Origin: Chitinophaga pinensis
Lineage (GTDB): Bacteria; Bacteroidota; Bacteroidia; Flavobacteriales_D; Crocinitomicaceae
Assembly (NCBI GenBank): GCA_945883825.1
Contig: CAMCYF010000005.1
Location: 1-64,000 of the forward strand
DNA length: 64,000 nucleotides
Reading direction: 5' to 3'
Below are positions 17,860-26,855 of the stretch, one piece after another. Each line of letters begins with the position of its first letter. Within the stretch, counting starts at the first letter, position 1. The position numbers and the translations under genes are program-made. The notes under the pieces were generated by a model. The model was not told the DNA's origin and ran no database searches. It saw only the letters and a list, made by a program, of their open reading frames with translations.

Positions 17860-18609
17860 ATGCTACTACGAACCTTTAATTTTTTTTTGGTTTTGCTTTT
17901 TTTTAGTTCTTGTAAAAAACAAGCCGATCGTTCTTGTTTCAAAACTACAGGAAGCATAATTGATAAAATTATTCCACTTGGAAGTTTTACTCAATTAGAC
18001 TTAGGCCCTAATATTCACTATGAATTAATAAAAGATACTGCAAATTTTATAGAAATTAGTGCAGGTGAGAATTTAGTCAATTTTATTTCGAGTGATATTG
18101 AAGCGGGAAAGCTTATTATCAAAAACAATAATAAGTGCCGATTTTTACGCTACAAAACAGAAAAAATAGTTGTTGAAATTCATTTTTCTGTATTAGATTT
18201 TATTTTTTATCATGGTTCAGAACTTTTATTTTCTAAGGACACGTTAGATTTCTCTTCATCGGATTTAACTATTGATGCAAATGAAAGCTCAGGTTCTATT
18301 AATTTGAAATTAAAGGCAAAAACAATCTATTTAAACAATAGTTATGGCACTCCAGATATTGAACTTGCAGGTACCTGCGATTTCTTTACAATTGACATCT
18401 CTGCTAATGGAACATTTTCAGCTAAAAATCTATTTGTAAAAGATTCTATTTATTTGCGTTCTGCATCTTCTTTGTACTCTGAATTACAAAGTACTAATTG
18501 TAAACTTAAGGCAGAATTATCAGGAATAGGAGATGTGGGGTATTTTGGAATTCCATCAGGTATTTTGACGAATTATTATAATTCTGGCCGACTTATCGAT
18601 AAAAACTAA
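17860..18609 (+). CDS. Lipoprotein with DUF2807 (GIN) domain
   Basis: A 249-residue lipoprotein. The signal peptide ends in FFSSC (Cys18), a lipobox. The mature part fits the head GIN domain (DUF2807): a leading FTQLDLGPNIHYELI segment followed by many short strands forming a beta-helix, with Asn/Ser/Asp-rich turns, ending in the GIGDVGYFGIP motif. Such proteins sit on the periplasmic or outer face of the outer membrane; their role is unclear, although some are stress induced. It follows the PagL-like gene by 2 bases and is probably co-transcribed. Confidence 0.82.
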   Translation: MLLRTFNFFLVLLFFSSCKKQADRSCFKTTGSIIDKIIPLGSFTQLDLGPNIHYELIKDTANFIEISAGENLVNFISSDIEAGKLIIKNNNKCRFLRYKTEKIVVEIHFSVLDFIFYHGSELLFSKDTLDFSSSDLTIDANESSGSINLKLKAKTIYLNNSYGTPDIELAGTCDFFTIDISANGTFSAKNLFVKDSIYLRSASSLYSELQSTNCKLKAELSGIGDVGYFGIPSGILTNYYNSGRLIDKN

Positions 18610-18619
18610 TATAGTTTCC

Positions 18620-18627
18620 TATTTTTG
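18620..18627 (+). promoter_or_regulatory. -7 promoter element for small membrane protein
   Basis: TATTTTTG is exact for TAnnTTTG, with 16 bases to the ATG at 18644. T-rich DNA makes chance matches to this form more likely. Confidence 0.38.
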
Positions 18628-18643
18628 TTAAAATTTTTGTAGA

Positions 18644-18832
18644 ATGCTAGCTGTAGTATTATTAACCATTGGTTTGTTAGGAATTGGAGTTGCTGGAATT
18701 TCAATCAAACTCTTGCTCAAAAAAGACGGAAAATTTGCTGGCACTTGTGCATCTAATAATCCACTTTTAAACAAAGAAGGTGAATCCTGTGGTTTGTGTG
18801 GCGCTCGTCCTGAAGAAAAGTGTCAAGGATAA
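18644..18832 (+). CDS. Small membrane protein with C-terminal cysteine motif
   Basis: A 62-residue protein with one N-terminal membrane segment (residues 2-26) followed by a short polar tail. The tail holds five cysteines in the pattern C-x18-C-x2-C-x8-C (main part ESCGLCGARPEEKCQG), suggesting metal or haem contact or disulphides. I recall similar short 'membrane or secreted' proteins in Bacteroidota, with no known function. It sits 49 bases upstream of xth and might share its transcript. It is probably a real gene because it has the membrane-plus-Cys pattern and its own promoter element. Confidence 0.68.
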   Translation: MLAVVLLTIGLLGIGVAGISIKLLLKKDGKFAGTCASNNPLLNKEGESCGLCGARPEEKCQG

Positions 18833-18881
18833 TTTTTCTTAGTACTTTTATTTTTTCAAAATTTATAAGCATTTCTTTTTT

Positions 18882-19652
18882 ATGAAAATTATTTCTTTTA
18901 ACGTTAATGGCATTCGTGCAATTGTAGGAAAGTCCTTTGTTCAAGACATGGAAGAAGTTGCTGCAGATATAATTTGTCTTCAAGAAACTAAAGCTACACC
19001 AGAACAAGTGAATGAAGCTATCGCTATGCTAACTAATTATCATGTTTATGCTAATAGTGCTGAGCGGAAAGGATACTCAGGAACTGCGATTTTTTCAAAA
19101 AAAAAACCGCTTTCAGTCACCTATGATATGGGTCTTGAAGAACACGATCAGGAGGGGCGAATAACATGCGCAGAATACGATAAATTTTTTCTCGTTTGTG
19201 TTTACGTTCCAAATTCTGGCAGTGAGCTTGCACGTTTGTCCTATCGACAAAAATGGGATTCAGATTTCTTGATTTATTTAAAGAAACTAGAAAAACAGAA
19301 GCCTGTAGTTGTTTGTGGCGATTTTAATGTTGCCCATCAAGCCATAGATTTGGCGCGACCTAAAGAAAATTACAATAAAGCAGCTGGTTATATGCAAGCA
19401 GAAATTGACGGCATGTCAAATTTTTTAAAAAATGGCTTTGTTGATACATTTAGATGGAAATATCCAGAAATACTAAAGTATTCTTGGTGGAGTTATCGTG
19501 CAGGAGCCCGACCAAAAAATATCGGTTGGAGAATAGACTATTTTTTATGTTCTGATTCTTTTAAAGAAAACATATCAGAAGCTACGATTTACAATGATGT
19601 TTTTGGGTCAGATCATTGTCCCGTTGGGATAGAATTAAAAGAAGTTAAATAA
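18882..19652 (+). CDS. xth: Exodeoxyribonuclease III (AP endonuclease)
   Basis: Base-excision repair nuclease of the endonuclease/exonuclease/phosphatase fold: cuts at abasic sites and degrades 3' ends. The 256-residue protein shows NVNGIRA near 6-12, LQETKA (metal Glu), GDFNVAH (Asp/Asn site), and the terminal GSDHCPVG with catalytic Asp and His. The length is typical. Its stop overlaps the pcm start codon by one base (TAATG), so the pair is co-translated; together they look like a damage-repair unit for DNA and protein. Confidence 0.95.
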   Translation: MKIISFNVNGIRAIVGKSFVQDMEEVAADIICLQETKATPEQVNEAIAMLTNYHVYANSAERKGYSGTAIFSKKKPLSVTYDMGLEEHDQEGRITCAEYDKFFLVCVYVPNSGSELARLSYRQKWDSDFLIYLKKLEKQKPVVVCGDFNVAHQAIDLARPKENYNKAAGYMQAEIDGMSNFLKNGFVDTFRWKYPEILKYSWWSYRAGARPKNIGWRIDYFLCSDSFKENISEATIYNDVFGSDHCPVGIELKEVK

Positions 19653-20305
19653 TGCAACATCTAAAAGATACTTTTAAACATCAAGGAAAAAGAAATATTC
19701 TTATTGCAGAATTAGTTGATATGGGCATTAAGAACAAGGATATCTTGGAAGCGTTTAATGCCATTCCCCGCCATTTTTTTTTAGACTTAGCATTTGATGA
19801 ACAAGCTTATACGAATATGGCTTTTCAAATTGGTTCCGGGCAAACAATTTCTCACCCTTATACCGTTGCATTTCAAACTGATTTATTGGAACTAAAGAAA
19901 GGGGAGAAAGTATTGGAAATTGGTTCAGGTTCAGGTTTTCAAACCTGTATTCTTTGCCAATTAGGAGCCAAGGTATTTTCAATTGAGCGCCATCGAGAAC
20001 TTTTTATGAAAGCAAAACAGATGGTTGGGTTCTTTAATTTTAGTGCAAAAATGTATTTTGGTGATGGCTACAAAGGGAATTTATCGTATGCTCCCTATGA
20101 CAAGATTTTGGTAACCTGTGGAGCTCCAGAAATTCCGAATGAGTTGATAAAACAATTGAAAATTGGTGGAATTATGATTATTCCTGTTGGAGAAGGAAAA
20201 GAACAAAAAATGTTGAAAATAATTAAAACCCAAGAAACTGAATATTCAATTCAAGAATTTGGGACTTTTAAGTTTGTTCCAATGCTTGAACGAACTGTAA
20301 AATAA
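19652..20305 (+). CDS. pcm: Protein-L-isoaspartate O-methyltransferase
   Basis: Methylates isoaspartyl residues in aged proteins using SAM so that they can revert to aspartate. The 217-residue protein has the family N-terminus VDMGIKNKDILEAFNAIPR, the active-site stretch GSGQTISHPYTVA, and the SAM motif LEIGSGSGFQTCIL. It overlaps xth by a single base. The length is usual. S-adenosylhomocysteine produced by it is handled by AhcY in the same window. Confidence 0.94.
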   Translation: MQHLKDTFKHQGKRNILIAELVDMGIKNKDILEAFNAIPRHFFLDLAFDEQAYTNMAFQIGSGQTISHPYTVAFQTDLLELKKGEKVLEIGSGSGFQTCILCQLGAKVFSIERHRELFMKAKQMVGFFNFSAKMYFGDGYKGNLSYAPYDKILVTCGAPEIPNELIKQLKIGGIMIIPVGEGKEQKMLKIIKTQETEYSIQEFGTFKFVPMLERTVK

Positions 20306-20413
20306 TTTTCATCAAGTTTTTATGTGAATAATCAATTTTTTCTCATTAAATCATATACAAACTGAATCAATAATTAGGAGATTCTTATTACTTTCACAAA
20401 AAAAATAATACTC

Positions 20414-23164
20414 ATGAAAGCATTATTAAAAAACCTTTTACCACATTTTATTGCTGTTGTTATTTTTATTGGTTTAGCTTCTGCTTACTTTTCTCCACTT
20501 TACAGCGATTATTCTTTAAAGCAAAATGATGTAAAGCAATTTCAAGGAATGGCAAAGGAAATTGTGGATTGTCGTTTGCAAAATGATATCGATCCACTTT
20601 GGACAAATTCCATGTTTGGTGGAATGCCAGCCTATCAAATTTCTGTTGAACACTCTTCAAATTTCTTGATTATAGTAGATTCTATTCTCAAGTTAGGATT
20701 GCCTCGACCAATTGGAATTTTATTTATGGCGATGTTAGGGTTTTATATTTTTGCGCTTTGCATGAGAATAAATCCATGGCTCGGAATACTAGGTGCTATT
20801 ACCTTTGGATTTTCAACAATTAATATCTTGTACTTAGCTGGCGGACATATGACAAAAGTCAATGCCATTGTTTATATGGCTCCCGCACTTGGAGGAATGC
20901 TCTTGGCTTTTCGTGGGAAGTGGCTGTTAGGAAGCATCATTTTTGCCATGTTTTTCGGTTTGAATTTAACGGCAAACCATCTTCAGATGACCTATTATTT
21001 GGTGTTCCTATTAACTGCAGTAGCTATAGGAGAAGGTATCCGATTACTTATACAAAAAGAATTTATTTCGTTGGGAAAAGTTATTGCAGCTTTGTCAGTA
21101 GGGGCAATTCTAGCTGTTTTACCATCTGCAAGCAACCTTATGACAACTTTGGAATACAGCAAGCATACCACACGCGGAGCAACAGATTTGACAATTAAAC
21201 CAAAAACTCCTGGTAATTCTCAAGCCCAGGAAGGCTTGAATAAAAATTATATTTTAGAATACAACTTTGGACCTGGAGAGTTCCTTTCAATCTTGTCGCC
21301 AAATGCGAAAGGAGAAAAAGGTGATTATCTTGGAAATGATGAAGTTGCTATGGAAAATGTAGACAGCCAGTATTCTGAACAAATTGCTCAGATGAATCGC
21401 TATTGGGGTGGACAGTCGAGTAGTGGTGGTGCTTTTTATTTCGGTGTAGTGATGCTCACATTTTTTATTTTAGGATTGATGTTAATAAAGGATAGTTTGA
21501 AGTGGTCATTCTTAGCGATGAGTATTTTGGCGATTTTATTGGCATCGAATGATCCCGGAGGAATTAATGATTTTTTCATAAATAAATTTCCCCTTTATAA
21601 TAAATTTAGAGATTCAAAGATGATTTTATCTTTGCTTCAAGTGATGATTCCAGCTTTGGGAATACTTTTTCTAGATCGTCTTTTTAAGAAAAGTGAACTG
21701 ATTGAAAACAAGAAAGTTTACCTATACGTTACAGGTGGTGTCGTATTCAGTGTGATCTTACTTTATGTTTTTCCTTCCCTATCAGGCTCATTTTTACGTG
21801 TAGATGAAGTAAAACAATTCAACGATGCAATGAAAGGTAGCCAGGATGTTTCTCAATTAAATGGTTTAAAACAAGCTTTAATTGACACTAGAATTTCGCT
21901 TTACAAAAGTGATCTCGCTCGTTCAATCTTTTTGGTTATTCTGGCTTGTGGAATTGTTTTGGCAGCAGTTTATGCAAAGCTTTCAAACAAGATATTGATT
22001 GGTATTGCAATTGCACTTGTTGCTTTTGATAATATTTCTGTCTGTAGTCGCTATTTAAACAGTGATGAGGAAGATGGAGTATACAAGAGTTATGAGGAAA
22101 ATTCTCTTGCTGCAACACCAAATCCTGTGCAAGTTGCAGATTTCTCAATTTTGGAGAATGAAAAGTCTACAATTCCAAATTTTAAAGAGAAAGTAAATTC
22201 TTTGGAAACTAAAATGCTACCTTCTATTCACTATAAAAATATAGATTCTGAAAACATAAAATCATTAGCGGCTTTTGGTGTTTTAAATTTAAACACCAAT
22301 TTCCGTGTGTTATCGTTTTCAAATCCATTTGCCGAGACCAATACAAGTTATTTTCATAAAAGTATTGGCGGATATCACGGAGCTAAGTTAAAACGTTATC
22401 AGGAGCTTGTTGATTTTTACATCAATGATGAAATGATGAAAGTTCGACAGGAATTTATCAATAAAGAGATTGTAAAGCGCCCTGAAATTATGGCGCAGTA
22501 TCAGGAAACAAAAGATCCGCAAGCTCAAATGCAAATTATTGAGGGTTTTTTCCAAGCAACAAATTTTGATTCTGTTGTCTTACAAGAGAATTTTACGCCA
22601 GTTTTGAATATGTTAAATACCAAGTATTTTATTTCTGGAAAAGGGGTTAAGGCAACTTCCAATCCAAATGCAAATGGAGCAGCTTGGTTTGTATCTGCTG
22701 TAAAACAAGTTAAAAATAGCAATGAAGAAATGGAAGCTTTGGGAAAAAATAACCTCAGCAATACTGCAATTGTAAACAAGGAATTCTCAAAGGATTTAGC
22801 TACTCTCAATAAATTTGATTCAACAGCGACAATTTCTCTCAGTAAATACGGTGTGAATGAATTGGCATATACTTCAAATTCTACAATCCCAATGAACGCC
22901 ATTTTTAGTGAAATATATTATTCAGACGGTTGGAATTGTTACATTGATGGTAAGAAAACAGAGAAGATTTTTAGAGCGAATTACATTCTACGAGGAGCTA
23001 TGATTCCAGCTGGAAAACATAAAATTACTTGGAAATTTGAACCTATTTCATTTAAAAAAGCGAGCGGTTATTCTATGATTGGGTCGCTGCTGCTTTTATT
23101 TGGTTTTATCGGAATTGTGTTTATGGAAATAAAAAGTAACAGTTCAAACAAATCAAATGCATAG
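20414..23164 (+). CDS. YfhO-family polytopic membrane protein
   Basis: A 916-residue inner membrane protein with about 12-14 hydrophobic segments, spaced across residues 10-560 and again at the end (about 888-908), and a long extracytoplasmic part between. It resembles YfhO, a GT-C fold glycosyltransferase of lipoteichoic-acid and lipid glycosylation. Consistent with that, an early loop has PLWTNSMFGGMPAY near 61-74. The C-terminal region before the last segment has a beta-sandwich pattern (YYSDGWNCYIDGKKTEKIFR). It is followed with an 8-base overlap by an FkbM methyltransferase, placing it in the surface glycan region. The donor and acceptor are unknown. Confidence 0.82.
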   Translation: MKALLKNLLPHFIAVVIFIGLASAYFSPLYSDYSLKQNDVKQFQGMAKEIVDCRLQNDIDPLWTNSMFGGMPAYQISVEHSSNFLIIVDSILKLGLPRPIGILFMAMLGFYIFALCMRINPWLGILGAITFGFSTINILYLAGGHMTKVNAIVYMAPALGGMLLAFRGKWLLGSIIFAMFFGLNLTANHLQMTYYLVFLLTAVAIGEGIRLLIQKEFISLGKVIAALSVGAILAVLPSASNLMTTLEYSKHTTRGATDLTIKPKTPGNSQAQEGLNKNYILEYNFGPGEFLSILSPNAKGEKGDYLGNDEVAMENVDSQYSEQIAQMNRYWGGQSSSGGAFYFGVVMLTFFILGLMLIKDSLKWSFLAMSILAILLASNDPGGINDFFINKFPLYNKFRDSKMILSLLQVMIPALGILFLDRLFKKSELIENKKVYLYVTGGVVFSVILLYVFPSLSGSFLRVDEVKQFNDAMKGSQDVSQLNGLKQALIDTRISLYKSDLARSIFLVILACGIVLAAVYAKLSNKILIGIAIALVAFDNISVCSRYLNSDEEDGVYKSYEENSLAATPNPVQVADFSILENEKSTIPNFKEKVNSLETKMLPSIHYKNIDSENIKSLAAFGVLNLNTNFRVLSFSNPFAETNTSYFHKSIGGYHGAKLKRYQELVDFYINDEMMKVRQEFINKEIVKRPEIMAQYQETKDPQAQMQIIEGFFQATNFDSVVLQENFTPVLNMLNTKYFISGKGVKATSNPNANGAAWFVSAVKQVKNSNEEMEALGKNNLSNTAIVNKEFSKDLATLNKFDSTATISLSKYGVNELAYTSNSTIPMNAIFSEIYYSDGWNCYIDGKKTEKIFRANYILRGAMIPAGKHKITWKFEPISFKKASGYSMIGSLLLLFGFIGIVFMEIKSNSSNKSNA

Positions 23165-24047
23165 AATTTATCGTTTTATTACAACTAAGCTCATTCTGAA
23201 TCCAATAACTTATCTATTTGGAATGGTGTTGGTTCGTCTTTCTAGAAAATTAAAAAAGAAATTCATCTCCTATCAAAAAGAGTTTGTTGTCATTGATAAT
23301 TTTATGGGAAACATTCAAATGCGAGTTGATAAAAACAGTTATATGGGTGGAAGCATTTATTGGAATGGATTTCACCATATCAATGAATTACTTTTTCTAA
23401 AGGGATTTTTAAAAAGTGATATGACTTTTATTGATGTTGGTGCTAATCAAGGTGAATTTTCTCTTTATGCAGCTTCATTATTAAAAAACGGAAAAGTTAT
23501 TGCATTTGAACCAACTAGTTTTCAACTAGGTCTTTTAAAAGATAATGTTGAATTAAATAATTTCAGTAATGTTGAAATTAATAATTATGGATTATTTGAT
23601 AAATCTTGTCAATTAAAGGTATATACTTCAACTGATATAAAGCCTCATTCAGGAATTCATGAAGGATTATCTTCATTATATCAAAGTGAAGCAAGAAATG
23701 AATTGGAGGAGGTAATAGATTTGAAAGTTTTTGACGATATCTATTTAAATAAATTAGAAAGAATTGATTTTGTTAAAATAGATATTGAAGGTGCAGAATT
23801 ATCTGCTCTGCAAGGGATGACAAAATCGATACAAAAATTTAAGCCTATTGTTTTAGTTGAATTAAATAAAGAAACATTTAACAACGCTGGATATGATGTG
23901 AAGGATGTAATGTGCTTTTTTGATGAAATTAATTATTGTTCTTTTAGTTTATTCAGAGGAAGAAAATTACCAAATAACAATCTCAAAGAAGATATTCTAT
24001 ATGGCAATTATCTTTTTTTTCCTGCTGAAAGATCAAATGATGCCTAA
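23157..24047 (+). CDS. FkbM-family SAM-dependent methyltransferase
   Basis: A 296-residue methyltransferase of the FkbM type (Methyltransf_21), which usually O-methylates sugars in glycans or glycolipids. The SAM-binding motif DVGANQGEFSLYAA is at 93-106. The FkbM pattern continues with VIAFEPTSFQLGLL and the Asp-rich VKIDIEGAELSAL. An amphipathic or hydrophobic N-terminus (17-30) might tether it to the membrane. The ATG lies inside the end of the YfhO gene, so translation is coupled. The next gene starts 9 bases later. Confidence 0.85.
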   Translation: MHRIYRFITTKLILNPITYLFGMVLVRLSRKLKKKFISYQKEFVVIDNFMGNIQMRVDKNSYMGGSIYWNGFHHINELLFLKGFLKSDMTFIDVGANQGEFSLYAASLLKNGKVIAFEPTSFQLGLLKDNVELNNFSNVEINNYGLFDKSCQLKVYTSTDIKPHSGIHEGLSSLYQSEARNELEEVIDLKVFDDIYLNKLERIDFVKIDIEGAELSALQGMTKSIQKFKPIVLVELNKETFNNAGYDVKDVMCFFDEINYCSFSLFRGRKLPNNNLKEDILYGNYLFFPAERSNDA

Positions 24048-24056
24048 TTTTATAGT

Positions 24057-25172
24057 TTGAGAAAAAAAAATATACTGTTTCTGACCAATTGGTATCCAAC
24101 GAGAGAAAATCAAAGTTTTGGAATTTTTGTAAAGAGACACGCTGAGTGTTTAGATCAGAATTATAAGGTTACAGTTTATCATCTGTTATTTGAGAATGGA
24201 GCTTTACCGCTGAAAATAACTGCGCAAGTTTCAGATATAAATGAAAATACTTATGTAATAAGATTTTCAGGAATTCTATATAAATTCCTTTACTACATGC
24301 CGAGGTTTGTTTCTTTAGTAGTTCAAAAAAAAATTAGGGCTTTTCAACCCGAAATCAAGTTTGATATAATTGTTTCCAATGTACTATTCAATGCAGGGAT
24401 AGTTGGGTATTTTCTTTCAAAAAAAATGAAATTGAAACAAGTTCATATTGAGCATTGGTCTGGAATTGAAAAATTTATTCGTAGAAATTTCTTGCGGAAA
24501 AAAGGAATGAAAGCGCTAAATAATTCTTCTGAAATTATCGTAGTTTCAAATCAATTGAAGGAAACTTTAAATTTTTTAGAAGTTTCAACTAATAGTTCTG
24601 TCGTTCCAAATGTCATTTCAAGTTATTTTAAATATAAGCAAGTAGCTAGAAAAAATGAGCAAATTATTTTTCTTGCCGTTGCAAACTGGAGATATCCAAA
24701 GCGTCTTGATTTAATTATTGAAAGTTTAAATATGCTCAAGCTTAAAAATATTACAATAGAATTTAAATTAATACTTATTGGATCAGGGCCATCGCTTACA
24801 AAAGATATTGAAAATCAAATTAAGTTTGAGACAGAAAGAATCGAAACCGTAGATAATTTAAATCTCCCTGAATTTTATAATAAAGCCGATTTTTTACTAC
24901 ATTTTTCAGATTTTGAGACATTTTCAATTGTTCCTCTGGAAGCTCTGGCTTGTGGTTGCCCAGTTATTGCGAGTAGAGTAGGTGTATTACCAGAATATAT
25001 AAATGATTCAAATGGAAAAATTGTTGAAAATGATACTCTTGAAATTGTAGCTTCTCTTGAAAAATCAATTCAAATAAAATATTCTAGAATGAATATTTCT
25101 GATCAGATCACTAATAAATTCTCTAATGATTATATTTCTAAATTATTTAAGGAAATTATAGATGAGATTTAA
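24057..25172 (+). CDS. GT4-family glycosyltransferase
   Basis: A 371-residue retaining GT-B glycosyltransferase, acting on a nucleotide-sugar donor at the cytoplasmic face. It begins RKKNILFLTNWYPTREN and has the family E-x7-E motif in FSIVPLEALACGCPVIAS near 305-322, preceded by an ADFLLHFSDFE segment. The only in-frame start consistent with the conserved N-terminus is TTG at 24057, 9 bases after the FkbM stop. It closes the YfhO-FkbM-GT run. Sugar specificity cannot be read from the sequence. Confidence 0.87.
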   Translation: MRKKNILFLTNWYPTRENQSFGIFVKRHAECLDQNYKVTVYHLLFENGALPLKITAQVSDINENTYVIRFSGILYKFLYYMPRFVSLVVQKKIRAFQPEIKFDIIVSNVLFNAGIVGYFLSKKMKLKQVHIEHWSGIEKFIRRNFLRKKGMKALNNSSEIIVVSNQLKETLNFLEVSTNSSVVPNVISSYFKYKQVARKNEQIIFLAVANWRYPKRLDLIIESLNMLKLKNITIEFKLILIGSGPSLTKDIENQIKFETERIETVDNLNLPEFYNKADFLLHFSDFETFSIVPLEALACGCPVIASRVGVLPEYINDSNGKIVENDTLEIVASLEKSIQIKYSRMNISDQITNKFSNDYISKLFKEIIDEI

Positions 25173-25307
25173 AAAAAAAATAATCACAAAGCATCTATTT
25201 TTTTTGAAAAATCAGTTCAGTGATTTTCGTCTTGGTTTTATTTGAATGGAAAAATCTATGAATACCGAACATATTAATTGATTTTTAACCGATTAATTTA
25301 TAAACCT

Positions 25308-26207
25308 TTATTTTGAGAAGTTTCGGATTGACTTTGCAGGATTTCCAACAACAACATCACCGTCGGGCACATCTCTTATCACTACTGCACCCATCCCGAT
25401 TGTAACATTATCACCAATAACATTTTTATTTAGTATTGATACTGAAGGTGCTATCCAACAATTTTTGCCAATTTTAGCACTTCCACCTATCATTGAATTT
25501 GCAATCAGTAATGAGTTTTCTCCTACTGTCACTCCATGTGCAATATGCACCAAGTTATCGATTTTTACATTTTTACAAATCAAGGTGCTTCCTAATACAG
25601 CTCTATCAATGCAGTTGTTATTCCCAATTTCTACGTTATCTTGAATTTCTACATTACCTACATGATGAATGAAGGAATACGAATCATCTTTTTCTTTTAC
25701 GTATCCAAAACCAACACCACCTATGGTATTATTAGAACCTATCTTGACATTATTTCCGATTACTGTTCCTTTGTGAATAATAGTATTGTGACTAATAAAA
25801 CATTCATCTCCAATTACAACTTTATCCTCAATTATACAGTTTTCGCCGATATACACATTTTTTGAAATTTGTGCAGAAGAAGAAATCTTACAACTTGATG
25901 ATATTGAATATTTTATTTTTTCATCAATAAAGAAAAGTTCTAGTACAGTTTTAAATGCCCTTCTTGGATCTTCGCATAAAATGTAATTCATTTCTGGTTT
26001 GAAATAACTATCAAAAGTATTTACTGAGCAGATTACAGTTCCATAATTTAATGTCAATAATTTTTCTATATTAGTTTCTGAACACCAAGCTAACTCGTTG
26101 CCATTTTTCAATTCATCAATCTGAACCAATTTAATAATTTTGATCTGATCATTTCCTTTGTATGTGACATCACCCAATACTGATAGTATATCCAGAATAG
26201 AAATCAT
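25308..26207 (-). CDS. LpxD-like N-acyltransferase (hexapeptide repeat)
   Basis: A 299-residue protein with the LpxD layout: an N-terminal uridine-nucleotide binding-like domain (1-100, with ELAWCSE and ILCEDPRRAFKTVLELFF) and then a left-handed beta-helix of hexapeptide repeats (about 105-290). The catalytic histidine region IDNLVHIAHGVTVG is present. The C-terminal helices used by LpxD to bind acyl-ACP are missing: it ends in the acetyltransferase-like VVVGNPAKSIRNF. So it probably N-acylates a UDP-amino sugar with a short acyl group, not lipid A. It follows PIG-L by 6 bases and is the last gene of the three-gene operon. Confidence 0.8.
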   Translation of the reverse strand: MISILDILSVLGDVTYKGNDQIKIIKLVQIDELKNGNELAWCSETNIEKLLTLNYGTVICSVNTFDSYFKPEMNYILCEDPRRAFKTVLELFFIDEKIKYSISSSCKISSSAQISKNVYIGENCIIEDKVVIGDECFISHNTIIHKGTVIGNNVKIGSNNTIGGVGFGYVKEKDDSYSFIHHVGNVEIQDNVEIGNNNCIDRAVLGSTLICKNVKIDNLVHIAHGVTVGENSLLIANSMIGGSAKIGKNCWIAPSVSILNKNVIGDNVTIGMGAVVIRDVPDGDVVVGNPAKSIRNFSK

Positions 26208-26213
26208 CTTAAT

Positions 26214-26855
26214 CTATTTTATAATCCATCTAACTACTTCAAATGTCTCAGCATAACGTGTTCCAATTTGCACTCCTCTAATTCTAGCTAATGAACGCAC
26301 AAATTCTTCATTAGCATAAGAACGATGTGCTTGTGATTTGTATTCATTTAAAGCTTCAACCTTTGTAATTACATGTCGTTCTTCCAAATGAATGAATGTT
26401 GAGGTTTGAAAAGAAAAATTATTCCACGGCATTTCGTAGCAAAATATACTACAAAATTTAAATGCTCTTATTCCTTCATTTGCAATTGTTTGATGATCTT
26501 GATGGATGTCATTTAAGGATGGCATGAAAACTAAATCCGGATTTATTTTCTCTCTTAAATTTATTAAATCATCAAGTATTTCTTGTCTTCGAAAATTGAA
26601 TGTTCGAACATCATAATCAAATAGTATAAGGTTTTCAGGTTTTATTCCTAATTTACTTGTCGCTGCTTTTACTTCTGTGATTAAAATATCAGATGGAAAT
26701 TCTTTAAGTACCGATTGTTGACATGCAGAAAATGCAACATAATACAATTCAATGCCTTCTTCAATAAATTTTGAAATAGTGCCTCCACACCCAAATTCTC
26801 CATCATCTGTATGAGGTGCTAAAATAAGTACTTTTTTTGTGGTAAATTTATTCAT
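26214..26855 (-). CDS. PIG-L family N-acetylglucosamine deacetylase
   Basis: A zinc-dependent LmbE/PIG-L deacetylase of 213 residues. The metal site is APHTDDGEFGCGG at 13-25 (His15, Asp17, Asp18) and the later DIHQDHQTIANEG (HxDH) supplies the rest. It removes the acetyl group of a GlcNAc-like sugar in glycan, lipid or thiol precursors. Its start overlaps the preceding glycosyltransferase stop (ATGA), and the LpxD-like acyltransferase follows. The three would form an add sugar, deacetylate and re-acylate set. Bacillithiol enzymes BshA/BshB have similar chemistry but the neighbouring acyltransferase argues for glycan editing. Confidence 0.87.
   Translation of the reverse strand: MNKFTTKKVLILAPHTDDGEFGCGGTISKFIEEGIELYYVAFSACQQSVLKEFPSDILITEVKAATSKLGIKPENLILFDYDVRTFNFRRQEILDDLINLREKINPDLVFMPSLNDIHQDHQTIANEGIRAFKFCSIFCYEMPWNNFSFQTSTFIHLEERHVITKVEALNEYKSQAHRSYANEEFVRSLARIRGVQIGTRYAETFEVVRWIIK

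Noticed and set aside
18753-19007. Minus-strand open frame across the small gene/xth junction
   Set aside because: Shadow of the plus-strand genes; no recognisable motif.
25185-25230. AAAATCA/TGATTTT hairpin after the GT4 gene
   Set aside because: The stem is A/T-only and the downstream T run is broken, so it is too weak for a terminator call.
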